A stretch of 64,000 bases of DNA from Euonymus europaeus (GCA_963580455.1 OY756957.1:2733001-2797000); one strand, 5' to 3'; shown: positions 47,525-61,455, counted from the first letter of the stretch. Notes: generated by a model not told the origin, from the sequence alone. Program-made: numbers and translations.

Positions 47525-50500
47525 CTTTTTTTTAATGGCAAGATAAAATCAGAACTACAAGACCTCCACTCCTAACCCAAAAGCATGGTTAGGAGGATCA
47601 AAACCATTATGAAGGCAATCTTGAAACTCTAAAAGGAAAGAAATGGGAATGCTGCCCGATAAACTCAAGGTAGAGGCCCATTTGGCGAATTTATCCGCCC
47701 AAGCATTTTCAAGCCTGTTAACTTTCGACAACCTCCAATGTGATACAATAGTGAGCCGCCCTCGAATGTCTTCAATCACATTCTCAATAGCTCAATCCGC
47801 CACCAAAGTTGGTTGATGAACTGCTTTAACAACAATTAAGACATCTCCTTCAAATAGGACATTGGACATGTGACTCTCCACACATTGCACAACATCAAGT
47901 CGTAATGCCATTGCTTCCCCAACAGTCGCATCCAACCGAGAAGAGCTGGACACAACAGCTGAAATCATATTCCCAGAAGCATTTCGAATAATAACGACAG
48001 AGGAACATACACTAAGATGAAGAGCAGTATCAAATTAGCCTTGTACCAATTCACAGGACGAGGAAACCAAGACACCAATTGCTCCGGCCCATGTAACGCT
48101 GAAATTCTCCAAGCTTGAGAGTGCTGCTCATAGATTGAAAAGATTCGAAAGAGCAGTTGGGAAGAATTGATCCTCAAACCACCATGAACCCAAACATTTC
48201 TATAATGCCACATTTGATCCCATGCGACCAATGCAAGTAATTGAAATTCCTGAACATCCCCATTAGGAATACCAATCCTTTGAGGATTTAGAATAACCCT
48301 CACCCCTTCCCAAACATTGAAAGTGGCATATTGTAACAAATTAATTTCCCACCCGGACGCAGCCCACAATAACTTCATAACCTCACAAGAGAGAAGAAGA
48401 TGAGATAAGCTCTCCACTTCAACATAACAAATTGGACATAGTTGCTGTCATGAGAAAGATGAAGAATAGAAGACACCCTTGCCTTAGTAGGAAAAATATC
48501 CCATATCATATTCCAGATAGATAATCTCAAGCGAGCATGCACCTTCAAATTCCAAACTTGCTTCCACAACCCAAAATTCAAAGGAGAATTTGCAGAGTTG
48601 TTCAAACAATGATAAACAATTTTGACAGAAAATGTTCCTTTACTATCAGGGTGCCAAATCCACCTATCTTCTCCTCCAAAAGCTAACAAATGAATTTTTA
48701 GAATATTATCAACAGTTGGCCGATCAAATAATTCATTTAACGTCCGAACATTCCATCGTCTAAGATTATCCAACATAAGATTAGCCATCGAAAGATCAGT
48801 CAAATTCTCCATTAAATGAGGAAGAGGAACTGATCTAAAGCCCGGTTGTTCTGGTATCCAAGGGTCATTCCATACGCTGGTGTGGGATCCAGTTTTAATC
48901 ATTTTGCACAGACCCTCTCGAACAACCTCCCTAGCTGACATCAAATGCTTCCATACCCAAGAATCTCCTCCCAAATTTCGAGCTTCCATGATATTCCCCC
49001 CTCTAGGAGCAACATATTTATTTATCAATTGAACCAAACACATAGAAGACCTGCCAGCCACCAATCGCCAAGAAAATTTAGCCAAAAGAGCAGAATTCAT
49101 ATGGACAGTTCTCCTAAATCCCAGCCCACATTGAGCTTTCGGAGTACACATGGAACTCCAACTCTTCAAATACATATGTCTACTTCCACGCTCAACACCC
49201 CACAAGAAATCACGCATAATTCCATCCAACGATTGACAAACATAATGCGACAGACGGAAAATAGACATAGTGTAGGAAGGCAAAGTAGAGAGAACCGACT
49301 TAATTAACATACCGCTAGAAGCTTGAGATAAAAGCTTTGCCCGCCATCCTGATAACCTGCTAACAACTCTCTCACGCATATAATCAAACCAGCATCTCCT
49401 ATTATTAAAATCCACAATCGGCATCCCCAGATAAACAGCTCGCACTGGAGACACACGATAGCCAAGGAGATAAAAAAAAATACTAGTTTTTAATCCCTCA
49501 GAAGCATTGCGGCTAAAGAAGATTGTTGATTTTAAAGAATGAACACGTTGACCCGACCATGCACAATATTTAGAAAGACAGTTCTAAATACATTGAGCCT
49601 CAGAAGAATTTTCTAGCAAAAATGGAGTTATCTGCATAAAAAAGATGAGAAATAGACACATTCCCCTTGTTGATATGAATGTCATGGATAGTACCCATAG
49701 CCTCCTCTTTAAACAACAGTCTAGAAAGAATTTCAGCTCCCATGATGAACAAAAACGGAGCCCCTTGGCGTAACCCACGACCAGCCCTAAACCATCCAAA
49801 AGGACCCCCATTCAACATAAGAGAAAATGAAGATGTAGAAATACATTGATGTATAAGCCGCACATTACTATTGGAAAAACCCAAACAACATAAAATATCG
49901 ACCAAAAAATTTCATTCCATAGAATCATATGCCTTAGCCATATCCAGTTTCAATGCCATCAAACTACCAATACCACGTTTTTGCTTCATAGTACAAAATA
50001 ACTCATGGGCTAGCACCACATTTTCCTGAATTAATCTCCCGGGTAAGAAACCAACTTGATTGGGACTAATAAAATCTGCAAGAACCCCTTTCAACCTGTC
50101 CGCCAGAATCTTAGATATGACCCGGTAAATAACATTACACAAACTAATTGGGCGCAACTGCCCAACATGAGAAACCCCAACGGCCTTGGGAATAAGCACA
50201 ATATTAGTATGGTTCAGTTGTCGTAACATACGCCAATTTAACAATTCCCCAATATGTTTTATAAAATAAGCTAGTCATACCATCCGGGCCAAGAGCTTTG
50301 GAGGAATCGATGAAACGAATGGCCTCATAAATCTCCTCCGCCGACGGAATTGAACCAAATTGAAGATTCGGAGCATCATCTAAAAGAGGAGCAACTAATT
50401 CATCCAGAGACTCATCCACCAACTCACCCTGAGTTGCAAATAGAGTTGAAAAATGATGCACAAGAAAGTGCCCAATTTGCTCACGATTTGACATCCAGAC

Positions 50501-50949
50501 ACCATTATCATCTTGCAGGCGAGATATATTATTGGAATTTCTCTGCAATAGCGCAAAAACATGATAAAATCTTGTATTCAAGTCAGTCGAAATCAACTTA
50601 CGCTCACGACTCTTTTGCTGCCATAAAATCTCCTCCCGTTGGTATTGCTCATTTCAAAGCAGCCTGAAGCTGATTTTTTCTAATTCGATTATTCTCCGAA
50701 TCGAAATTCTGCTGAGCCTCTACCAACTCCGAATGAATCTGCCCAATTCTCTCCCGAATGATGCCAAACTCTGTAACATTCCATTGTTTCAAAGCTTTCT
50801 TCACAACTCCCAGTTTGAAACAAAGCCGACACGTAGGAGACCCCCGAACCTGCGAGTTCCAAGCTGCAGCAATCACCCGAACGCTACTCTCCTCTCGAAC
50901 CCAGAATTTCTCAAACATAAAAGCCCGCCTGACTGGGACAGCGGCTTTG
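47525..50949 (-). mobile_element. 5'-truncated, decayed L1-type LINE
   Basis: Reading on the minus strand from 50949: the region after the endonuclease (FEKFWVREESS), then reverse transcriptase blocks (SSKALGPDGMTSLFYK, LIPKAVGVSHVGQLRPISLC, GFLPGRLIQENVVLAHEL, LKLDMAKAYDS, GLRQGAPFLF), the catalytic box as YADN instead of YADD, zf-RVT (LWKQVWNLKVHARLRLSIW, then CEVMKLLWAASGWEINL) and the RNase H end (IEDIRGRLTIVSHWRLSKVN, LENAWADKFAKWAS). At least five frame breaks separate the parts, and the endonuclease is missing. The 3' end is an A-run (T-run at 47525-47533 on plus). TTGGACTTT at 47516-47524 and 50950-50958 is the target duplication. The element is dead. Confidence 0.92.
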
Positions 50950-50958
50950 TTGGACTTT

Positions 50959-51825
50959 ATATATATATATATATATATGCGCGTGCGCTTAAGTGCTTTT
51001 TCCTTCATTTTTTATGCTTCTCCTGACAGATTAAAAGGAGCAGTGGACGTTGCGAACTCCATATGCAGATTAGCGGAGCAGTGGAGTGATTTTTTTTTAA
51101 TTAAAACAAAATGCAGTGTCTACATGGAATGTTGTTCCAGAGTGTATGCAACAAAGATAATGAAATGATATGATATTTGTACTGAAGAAATGAGATGAGA
51201 AGTCGACAACAAAGATAATGATTTAATAATCTTATTGTTTAGTGTTTACTCCAGATAATAATCATAATCGGCTTCTAGACTATATCGATTGAGAGCCTTC
51301 AAATAGAGTATGGATAGGTTAAATTCAATTGTTGTGCATTTTTATCCTCATTTTGTTGTACTAATAGCAATATGCAATCCATTTTTTCCTTTTCCGTTTT
51401 TAATAAGCACTTTTTTTTCCAACGGTCACCATTAGTTTTTAGGCCTATAAAACGAATTCATAAGGGATAAAAGTGTCACATTGACGAGCACACAACTAAC
51501 ATTGTATTCTTTGTCTCGACATATCACACAGGCTTCTTAACGGGTATCCAATATGTGTCACTAATGCTTTGTTAATTCTTTGTCAGATTGAACCTTTTTT
51601 TTAAGACAAAATCCTGGCTCAACGTGCCCATTGAACAATCAGGAGAGACGGACCTTGACAAGTCTTCAAGACATTAGTAACATCACGGTTTCTTATGTAA
51701 AACAAATATCAAACAGTCAGTGGGGTAAGGTTAACAACCACCCAAAGTATGCTCATGGTCGTGGATTACTAACAGAAGACAGAAAATAAGTCGCAAGTGG
51801 AACTACAAACTACGAAGTGTCTTAC
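50959..51825. other. intergenic downstream of KIN-7
   Basis: Starts with an AT dinucleotide run (about 50959-50978) next to GCGCGTGCGC, followed by AT-rich DNA and the presumed KIN-7 3' untranslated region. No gene is seen. Confidence 0.6.
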
Positions 51826-54800
51826 TTACAGATAATGTACGAGATTTGAGATCAAATTCCATCCCATCCACGATTTCTTGTCACAAGGATTGACAAAATT
51901 TAGTTCAAACATCTCCTTGCTAACATGCTCTCCAGATTCACAAAAACCTACCAGCTTTGCCACGATTGCAGCACTCTCCTCTACATTCTTCATGTTAAGT
52001 GGGTCTGTCCACAATTTGTTCACCAGCTGCAATCTTCTCTGCTTGCCAACTGGTGGGATTTCCCATTTTGCATAAAGCATCTCTCTTTCCTCTGCTGTTA
52101 GTTTTGAGTTCACTCTCTTTGCCAAGTATTCCCTCTCTTGTTTAAGAGCCTTGATACTGCACTCAATGACAAGTAACAAGTGGTCAGTGGTTGATCGTTA
52201 CTGGGTCTGTAGGTTAATAAAAAAAAGATTAGATTAATGCTATAAACTCCTCAGATACCTTGATGACACAGAGTTTGCTGGATCATCGCCTAGGAGCGCT
52301 GGGCTAGCATTTCCAAGCTCTGCCAAATGTTGTTCTAACCAAGTCAACCTTCTGAGTTCAACTTCCATGTATATCTGATCAGCGGAATCTCCTCTAAATA
52401 ACAAAGAAAATTGTGTACGGTGTATAATTGATACATGGCACAAATGCCATAGCATAATAATTTGCTTCCTCTGCTCCTCAAAAACTAAGTGCCATGACAC
52501 AGGAGATTGATGGCTAACATCCATCTCATCGTTTGCTGTCTCGTTATTTTCCAGCTCCAATACCTGATACAGGATAAGGATTAAAAATTTGCATTTAAAG
52601 GTGAAGGTAACACTGAGCAATACTTGAGCAGTAACCTTCTCGAAGTGTGAAATAATACTAATATCAACAGCAGAATTATGACTAATGTTCCCAATAATTG
52701 TTCAGTAAGATGTTTACTAAATTGGTCAGGGTTTGTGTAATAATCTGCAGTGATATTCTATGTGACAGATTAACACCTGAAGGGGAGGCAACAGTTATCC
52801 AAGCACCTGAATCTATCAGAATGAAGGAATAATTGCAGGCTGAAGACACCAGAGTTTCAAAAAGACATGATTAATATATATTGTCTTCACAGTTTCCAAA
52901 ACTAACATGAAGGCACATGGACCAGGCATGTGGTCAGTCCTTTAATATCCCATCACTGGCAGCACAAACGATTCTGACAATACTACCAGACTAATGTCAC
53001 TAATGTCCATGATACTGGCACCGAGATACAAATCATGAATAAAGAGTTAAGAAATGCGAATAGTTCTAGTCAGGTACCTGGCAAACCAGAAGTTGCTTTT
53101 GGTATTGCAGCTTTGCTACTCGTTCCTTTAACTCAGTAACATAAGTTCTGATGCTCCTTATGTTCTCCTCAGCAGCATTCTTGAACATCCTCTGCATTTT
53201 CTTTACATCAATTGAATTTGGTTGTTGCGATGCTGGAGTTCCCTCCCTTGATGACACACTATTCCTATTACTCTTTGGTGGAGTAGTTGTGCTGCTACTA
53301 GACACTGTAACATCATTATCAGGCACCCTGTTCTCAATTTCATTATCCGTTCTGTTCTGAGATGGGGGCAGAGGTGAGCATGGGGACCAAATAATATTTT
53401 GCATGTTAGCATTGCTGCTCAATGCAAAAGGAAGTATTTTCTTCTTCTTCTTCTTCACTCGGGTCTTGAATTCTGGAGTTTCCTCGCTACCAGAAAAGGA
53501 ACCTACCAATAAGTCAATTGATTTTTGAACATTATCAAGCTTTCTTTCTAACGATTCAATGGTGCTTTCTTGAGAGTTCAATCTATTAAGCTCTTTCTTC
53601 AAGTTGGCCTTGTCTCCAACTACCACCTCCTCTTCAGGAATAGAGCAAACCACTTGCATATCCTTGATTTCAGACATAAGCTTTGCTATGGTTAAAGCAG
53701 CCCCTTGGCTCCCCAGTTTGTGAGAAGCGATCTCCTTGTGAAGTACATCAAGTGCCCGGTTTGCTTCCTCCCCTAGCTGTCTTTGGTGCTGCTCAAGCTT
53801 ACGAATTTCATGCACAAGCATGGATGGATCTGTAGAGGTAACTGACTGCCTCAAAATCACCTGCCTTCCAACAACATTCTTTTGCACAGTTTCAGCAGTA
53901 CTAGTACCCAAAACTGACTCATCCTCGAATGGAAAAGAAAGACACCTAACTACTTGGTGGGAAGGCCCCGATTGGTTTAACCCCTGAAAGTGTATACAGA
54001 TACAAATTAATGGAAACATATTTGAAAAGAAAAGATGTGCAGCAGTTATCATTAAAGTACCTTTTGCTCCTTTCTCCCTTTCCTTTCTTGCTCAAGTTGA
54101 GCTTCTGCAAGGTCTCTCTGGCGCTTCAGTTCATTAATTTCTTTCTCCATCTGCAAATTAGGGATTATCTTCTTTCCAAATTACATGATAAGATAGCAAG
54201 CTAAATCTGATCCATCAGATTGGATCCATACAGCATTAGACAAAAGGGTACTGAAAATCGTAGGTAATATGTTTTTCATATAATTCTTTAAACCAAAGAT
54301 TCTTTAACCCAAAATGTTTATGCATCAACTATAGGGTTATTCCATACTTAAGCTTCAGTGAGGGCCAGGGATGGTTTTGAATCTAGCATCACAAGCTGGA
54401 AAGAATACTTAAACACCAAAGATTAACTACATAGTTAAGATCCTTAACTACATTTTGTAATACGGGAAAAAATAAGAAGGAACTTATAATAGCTACCAGC
54501 ATATATGCATAGTGGACAATATAACATACTGAGTGTTCGTATGGAGTATCCTGTTATACATCGTTTAGGTGCTCTATTCAGAATAGGATCTTCACGACAC
54601 TAGCATTTTCAGTAGGACCAAGAGTATTCATGATTTACTCAGGTGTTAGGACATTAAAAGATGTTTAACTTGAGGGACATGGAATAGAGATAATTCTTAA
54701 TAACACATGCAGGACATGAACAAAAGACACTTTCTGAGTGGCAGGAAGGGTGTGAATACCTGCCGAATTTTCAAGTCCTTTTCCGTTAGTAAAGACCTTA

Positions 54801-57800
54801 GACATGATGATGAAGAAGGTTCTGGACTCCGTAATTCGTTTTCAAGTCTGGCCACCTCCTTTTGCAAATGCTTGACTAAAGTCTTGTCGGCCACAACCTG
54901 AAAGAGACCAATAATGTCATTAGCATACCTTCAAGGGGTCATATTATTTGCATGCTGGATACCAACATGGTTGTCATGAATCTTTATATTGCAAATCATA
55001 ATATTTTACAGAGATAGGTGTAAAAGTACAAATGTATCAGTAAGGGTATATTAAAAAAGCTTATTAAAAATGGCATCTGGTTCCTGATGTTCAATGAAAA
55101 TCAGTATGCATTTTGCTCGTTAATCATGTGATCCATCGACAACAATAGTTGTATTGTATATCACTAAAGAACTTATCCCATTTAAGAGCAAGAGGCCCAT
55201 TACTATTGCTGTTAATCAAAGCATAAAACTTTTAGCAAGTTGTAATGGTAATAGCAACACCAACTAGAATTAGAAAGAGACGAGTGTGGAGGCTCATGGT
55301 AAGTGCTATCAATAAACAGCTATCAACTTTCACAAAAAATAAATACTCATAACGAAAGTAAATTTATTCATTATCCTACCATGTTCACTCGTGCACTGTT
55401 TGTAACTTCCTTTGCACTGGTTGCAAACGACATTGTATTCTTCGTTTGCTCCACATGACTTAATGCTGGACTCATAGTACAAATAATTGCTGTTCGTGCA
55501 TTACCACCAAGTGAGGTCTGTAGTATTCTTGTCAGTTTGGAATCTCTATACGGAATGTGACCGCTCCTTTTTCCACCACTACACATTTTGACAGGGTAAG
55601 ATACATAATCCCATACAGTTAAAAGCATGTTAGCATACGCTATCTCTTTCATTCACCCATTGTGAAGGTAGACATAAAACATTTCCATGCAGCATATTCT
55701 GCCAGATGGCATAATAAAATCTATTCAATGAATCACACATTTCTTTTGCCTCTAAGCAAATGCAATTTCAGTGAAAAGCTTACTCAAGATTGTTTTATCT
55801 TTCAAAAAATTCCAGTGCATGCTTTGCCACGGTCATTCAGACTTCATCAACCACTAACCTTAGTTTTCTGATAACTGTTGTAAGCGTCAACAAGCTACGA
55901 TTTATATGACTGCCTTCCTTCAGTCTCGTACCATCTGCGTTTGTTTGAGATGCACGTTCACTTCCAGCAAGGTCCACAAGATTCTGCAATATCCCGGGGA
56001 ACGTATTGGTAAACAACTCTCGTGCATAAGGCTCACGCAGTGGGAGTGGTTGGGGAAACATGTGTCAATTATCCTAAGTGTGAAGAGAACTCATATACAT
56101 ACCAAACTTGCTAAAAAAGACTTCAAACACCCTGTTTTTTCCCGGAGACTACTCTGAATAGTCTGCGATGAAAAGAATTATTTTCAGCAAGGGCATTAAT
56201 TTCATGGATGGACTTTAAAAGAGATAGATAGTACAACATTTATAATATAATGGAAATAAACGAGCTGTCTTGCTGGCAAGTATATTAGGCTATCTCCTGT
56301 TATAAAAAAAAATACCACACGCACATACACACATTAAAAGAGTGCTAGAGAGGGGTGGATATAGAAATAACTGTATCAGACTATCAAAAACCCTTAAAAA
56401 GTTGCATATAAAATATGCCTTACAAAGAAACGGTAGTTTTTGCAAAAAATGGACTTCTGAGGAAGAATATAGCACTGCAAGTGCCATTTAATCTAGTGAA
56501 AGTCTCCGATTAAGGGGAAAAATAAAGAATAAAATGATTACAAATAAATCGATTGACAGCATTGGCAAGGAATGGTAGAATTTCAAGCAACTAACGGGTC
56601 GCCAAATATCCACATGGGGCTAAGATAAATTGAACATCCGTCCTTGAACTCCACATAATTGACATGACAGTTAAATAAACACCCGTTTATATGATATCAT
56701 GGAGTAAACAAGGGATGGCAAAGGTTACCATAGAAGGTACACACTCCCGTTCCTGAAGAGCTTGACGGAAAGGAAGTACCAAAAAGTAAAAATTCCAAAT
56801 ACTATTAGGCTTACCAGTCGGATTATCTGATGTGATCTTGAGCTTTTATCATTTAGAGAAGTTTCTCCAACTTGCCTTTGAGCTGCAGATGAATATTGGT
56901 GAAAAGTGAATCACAAAAAACAAGTAAAAATGACACAAACACTGGTTTTCTTTACTGTACGGAGGTTCTCACAAACTTCTCATTTCTCAATAATTTTTCA
57001 TGAAGCTGACCCTAACATTGTTTGAAACGAAAGCTTTGATGATGATGTTTGATGACTGATAATTAAATTACCACAACTGAAGAGAAGAGGGTAGCCAGTT
57101 TTCTTTACTGTACAGAGGTTCTCACAAAGTTCTCATTTCTCAATAATTTTTCATGAAGCCGACCCTAACATTGTTTGAAGCAAAAGCTTTGATGATGATG
57201 TTGAAGACTGATAACAAAATTACCACAACTGAAGAGAAGAAGGTAGCTAAATGACCATTAGCATGGTTAATAGACAAGTAAATACAGGTAGACGAAACAT
57301 ATTCTAGAAAAGGTGAAGAAAAGAACCAAATGCCTAGAATCATAAAATTCCATTCATGAGGTTCAAAGTTTACTCAGCTTATAAATTAAAATTAGTCAAC
57401 CCAATGAAGGAGCCCACCACTACAGGGTCAAGGGGGAGCCAAAAAGGCTGCTAACATGAAATCATAAAAAAGATGAATCATAAAATTACCTTCACAAATA
57501 CCAATTAAATGCCTTAGGTGCTGGCTGTCCTTGACAACTTCTTCAACCAACTTTTCCACAATGGTTCCTTTCTATGTCACCAAAAGAAGGAAAAAAAAAG
57601 TGTTAGTTTTTTGAAGTATTAAATAAATCTTAGAAAGAACACTGATATCCTTTTACAAAACTTCCTTCACATACCTCAGGGTCATCCAAAAGCCGGAGTG
57701 AACTTGATTCACGATTCAAAAGGTCTACGACAGTCTCATTATAGATCTCCAAAGCAGAAATTTTCAATACAAATTCTCTCTCGTGGGTCTGTAAAATAAA

Positions 57801-58851
57801 ATAATCAAAAAATGAGTCTTACTTTTCATTAATTAAGCACAACCTTAATTTTGTAGGGTAATTGATGCAGGAGCATAGAGTGCACTGTTTAGTGTGTACA
57901 TACCATCACCATTCTAAATAGAAATAAAAAATAAAGAAATTCTTTTGAGCATGATTGCTACCCTTAAAATTTCTAATTGGATGAGTATCCAAATATTTAT
58001 AAATGATTTAATGCTACTTGAGATCGTATTGGCAACATGGTCCTGCAGGTGGGTACAAGACCTTTATCCTTATCCTTAGTTCAAAAACAGTTCCTTCCTA
58101 ATTTATATTTCCATATCATATTTCTCCATCACCAGAAGGGAATCTGAGCAATATCCAGTGAAGCATTAGGATAAACAAGAATGGAGTCCTTACTTTTTGA
58201 ATGTGCTCATAGATATCTTTTATTGCATTTTCAGTGATCCCTCTCATGGTAAATGTCTTACCGCTGCTAGTCTGTCCATATGCAAAGATTGTTGCTGCAA
58301 GAATATGGAGGAATATAAGTATCAATCAAAAATTCCCCACACAAATAATTGTTCACGGAGAAGAAACTGTAGCGAAATATTTCACCATTGATTCCCATAA
58401 CGGCTGAAAGAGCAACATCCTTAGCCCCTTCTTCATAAACTTTTTGAGTTGAAGATGTCGGGTCAAAAACTTTATCTGTCACGTGTACGTGAAAATCAAC
58501 AACAATACTTTCCTAAAGAAAACTCCATGATAAGTGCATTGTTAAATAAGTACTCATCCATTTAACTGTATTGCTCGTTGATCTTGGACAGGCTGAGAGT
58601 ACACGAATTCATGAAAACTTACCAAAGGTGTATGCAGTTGCCAGACGCTCCTGATTGGGATTCTTGAAAATAATAGTTTGGTCATCTGGGAAGTCCCAAG
58701 CTATAAGATCATACAATGCTTGTTCTCTCCGGCTTAATGGCCTGACACGCACAGTGACAAGTATCTTCTCTTCGCTGACTTTTGTACCTCCTGGAGTAAA
58801 TGAAGGAGTCCTCTGTATCTTAGATATCGGCGTGGATGGGTTCCCAACCAT
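51826..58851 (-). CDS. NACK1: KIN-7 kinesin, NACK1/HINKEL type
   Basis: Fourteen coding exons: 58851-58623, 58475-58386, 58294-58194, 57788-57675, 57571-57490, 56882-56815, 56162-56103, 55983-55859, 55578-55380, 54897-54760, 54150-54061, 53983-53078, 52563-52259, 52156-51826; 945 aa. NACK1 works at the phragmoplast equator in cytokinesis and activates the NPK1 MAP-kinase cascade. The motor (about 28-355) has the P-loop GQTSSGKT (about 113-120), switch I NDKSSRSH (216-223), switch II DLAGSE (252-257) and [14 protein letters not shown]. Coiled-coil segments follow (about 357-720). The C-terminal NACK domain (about 735-945) has [33 protein letters not shown] and [20 protein letters not shown]. 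The first ATG is at [16 protein letters not shown], with TP sites like those phosphorylated by CDK in relatives. All introns are GT-AG. No break is seen. NACK1 versus its paralogue NACK2 is not settled. Confidence 0.95.
56945..57247. repeat. 153-bp intronic tandem duplication in KIN-7
   Basis: The unit from GTTTTCTTTACTGTAC (56945) to the end of GAAGAGAAGAGGGTAGC recurs from 57098, with a few mismatches and a small indel. It lies in the 607-nt intron between coding exons 5 and 6 and accounts for about half of it. Confidence 0.85.
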
Positions 58852-58871
58852 CCTTTCCAGACCAGCTATTC

Positions 58872-59490
58872 CCTGGTAATTGGCATCCAAGAGTGGAACT
58901 TTTCATTCTAATGTTATTTAAAACTCTCCATTGGTTAATCTAAAGTAGCACGCAGAAAAGGGAATCAAACTAATCTAAGAACCTATATTTAATGACACAA
59001 ATGCTCACTTGACATCATCCAAAATCAATGTTTATAGGCAAACTTTGGTTTCAAATACCACTTTGGCAGCTAATAAAGACATTTATTAGCCCTGCCTTCT
59101 TTGTTTAAAATACCTTAATTTTTCCAGTTCAGTAGAGAAACCCTAGCACACCTTACGGGACGCAAATTAACGACAGCTCGTTTAAGTTTCCTCGTCAATA
59201 GAAGAAAATCTGACAATAATTCATAAAAGTTAAATTTAACTTGCAAGGGATTAATTTCCAAGGAAAACGCAAGAAGAGATGCATAATTGTATTCATATTA
59301 ACTCTTGCTCGTCAAACATAATTTAACTTAACAGTTTGGGATTTCCAATTAAGAACACACTGCAGAATCTTGGGAAAAAAAACACTCAAGAAGGTTCAAA
59401 AATGGAAAGAAAATTTATCACATCACACAATCTGGAGTAGAGAGTCTTTGTTTCCTTTTTATATTTATTCGAAATCCAACAAAACTAACC
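58872..59490 (-). other. KIN-7 5' leader intron
   Basis: On the minus strand a donor GCCAG|GTTAGTTT (leader exon ends at 59490) and an acceptor AATTACCAG (next exon begins at 58872, 21 bases before the ATG) suggest a leader intron of about 617 nt. The first leader exon would lie between 59490 and roughly 59780. Confidence 0.5.
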
Positions 59491-59789
59491 TGGCGTGACA
59501 GATTAGGGAAAAGCCAGATCCAGCGACTGAAAAGAACGCAAAAAATTAAACTAAAAAGGAGAATGTTGAACTTCGAGTTTCGGTTAAAACCAGACCGAGG
59601 AAGAGAATCGAGAGAGTTCTTCCAGACCACCGGAGAATGACAAAGACCGAGCAGTCACCAGAAACCGAGTGAGGATCAATTAGGGTTCTGAAATTCTTTC
59701 CGTGAAAACTATAGAGATAAAGAATACTCGTTAGTGGATTATGTGATCGGATTCAAGTAGAAGCGGAGAGAGAGACTCAGAGAGAGAGT

Positions 59790-59872
59790 AACGGCTAGTT
59801 GTGCTTCTTTATTTCTTTTCGTCCACTGCGAACATTATAGTATTTGAATTGCGGGGAGTCTTGAACGGCTCA
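59790..59872. promoter_or_regulatory. two MSA-like motifs upstream of KIN-7
   Basis: AACGGCTA at 59790-59797 and AACGGCTCA at 59864-59872 carry the AACGG core of the mitosis-specific activator element bound by MYB3R factors. They lie just upstream of the inferred KIN-7 leader exon. The element works in either orientation, and NACK1 genes are known MYB3R targets expressed in G2/M. Confidence 0.5.
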
Positions 59873-60712
59873 GATGGGTCCCCTCATGACATGTACACGT
59901 GTATGGACGCCCATTATTCTCACGATTCACGAAGACATTTTGATATCACGTGTGACGTGTTGACAATTAAAAAGAAAAGGCGTGGTGTGGTATTGCCTTC
60001 TAGCCCATTACCATAGCCCAAACAAATTTGCAGCAAACGAGATGCAATTGCAGATAATATTTGGTTCGCCAACATTGAAATCAGGCCCATAAACAAAAGA
60101 GAAAATTGCTATTGGACATAGGCCCATAATACATCTTTCTTCAAATGGGCCTTTATGAGAGTGTTCGGAGAGCCCAATACATTTGATTCAAAGAAGGCAA
60201 ATTTACGGCCAAGTACCTCAAGCAAAATTATTATTTTTTAGAGGCCGACCAAGGCCATATGATAAAATTGCTATTCGAAGCTAAATATCACGGGTTAATC
60301 AAACATGTGATCACCCAAAAATTTATCTAATATTTGATTTTGGTTATTTAAAATTCAAATGTTTTAATTTGATCATCGAATTTTTATTTTTATTCTAATT
60401 TCATCACTCTGACAGATTTTGTTTAAAATAGACAGTCAACCTGTCTATGTGATAGATTGGCTAGACAAAAATAATTATCACTTGTTATGGCGATGACATG
60501 GTAAAAATATTAATAACTTGATTATTTAAAAGAAAACAAAAAACTTTTAATTTTTGAAAAGAAAACAAAATTTAATGATAAACAAATGAAAATCAACGAT
60601 TAGGTTCCTGCTCCATCGTCACTTTGATGCCGCCCTACTCCTTTACCCTCCACACCCCAACTCCCTTCTATAAAACAACAAAAACTCCATCATCTTCAAA
60701 GTGAGACATAAA

Positions 60713-61268
60713 GAGCCGGACTTGGGCCAAGGCAGAACAAGCAGCTGCCTTGGGTTGAAGTCTGATGGGGGGCTCATTTTTTTAATTTTCACAAAAATAA
60801 AAAATAGAAATAATTAAATAATCAACTGTTGTGTTATATTATTTGACAAAAATAAATGGTTGTTTCCAAGTGTTTATATTATTTACAAAATCTTGCTAAT
60901 CATATCAGTTATAGTTGCATGGACAAAAAAGAGTTTCTCCAAGTTAAAGTTGATAAAAAGTTATCTCCGATCAAATACGTCGTAGGAAAGACCGAATAGG
61001 CTTGCTATGTTATGAATTGAGAAATAAATGGTAGAACAACTATATAACACTAATTTGATTAATATTTTTGCCTCTAAAACCGCAAGGTGGATAGTATTTA
61101 CATGATTTTATTAAACTTTTTAGTTTTGTTATTTTATTATAATACAAATATTTCGAGCAAGTTAATATTTTTATAACAATATATCCACCATTAAGAATAT
61201 TTACTTAGCAGATACGAGGGCCCAATTTATACAGTTTGTTTTGGGCCCCGACTAGTACAGGTCCGGCC
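60713..61268. repeat. inverted-repeat element candidate
   Basis: Left end GAGCCGGACTTGGGCC and the complement of the right end (GGGCCGGACCTG) match over about 10 bases across 556 bp of AT-rich DNA. This style of end is common in non-autonomous hAT elements, but no clear target duplication was seen. Confidence 0.35.
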
Positions 61269-61455
61269 CATATGAGGTGGTGTAGTAGCAGCAGAGAGAC
61301 GATAGTGGGCAGTAGCGAACATAGAGACCCCATTTGAAGATGAAGGATAAGAGTGAAGGAGATGGGTATGCGAGGGCAGATCAAATAGATACGAAGAACT
61401 TAGATGTGCAGCTACAAATTAAAGACATCTTAGCAAGGACAAGGTTTAACCTCTA

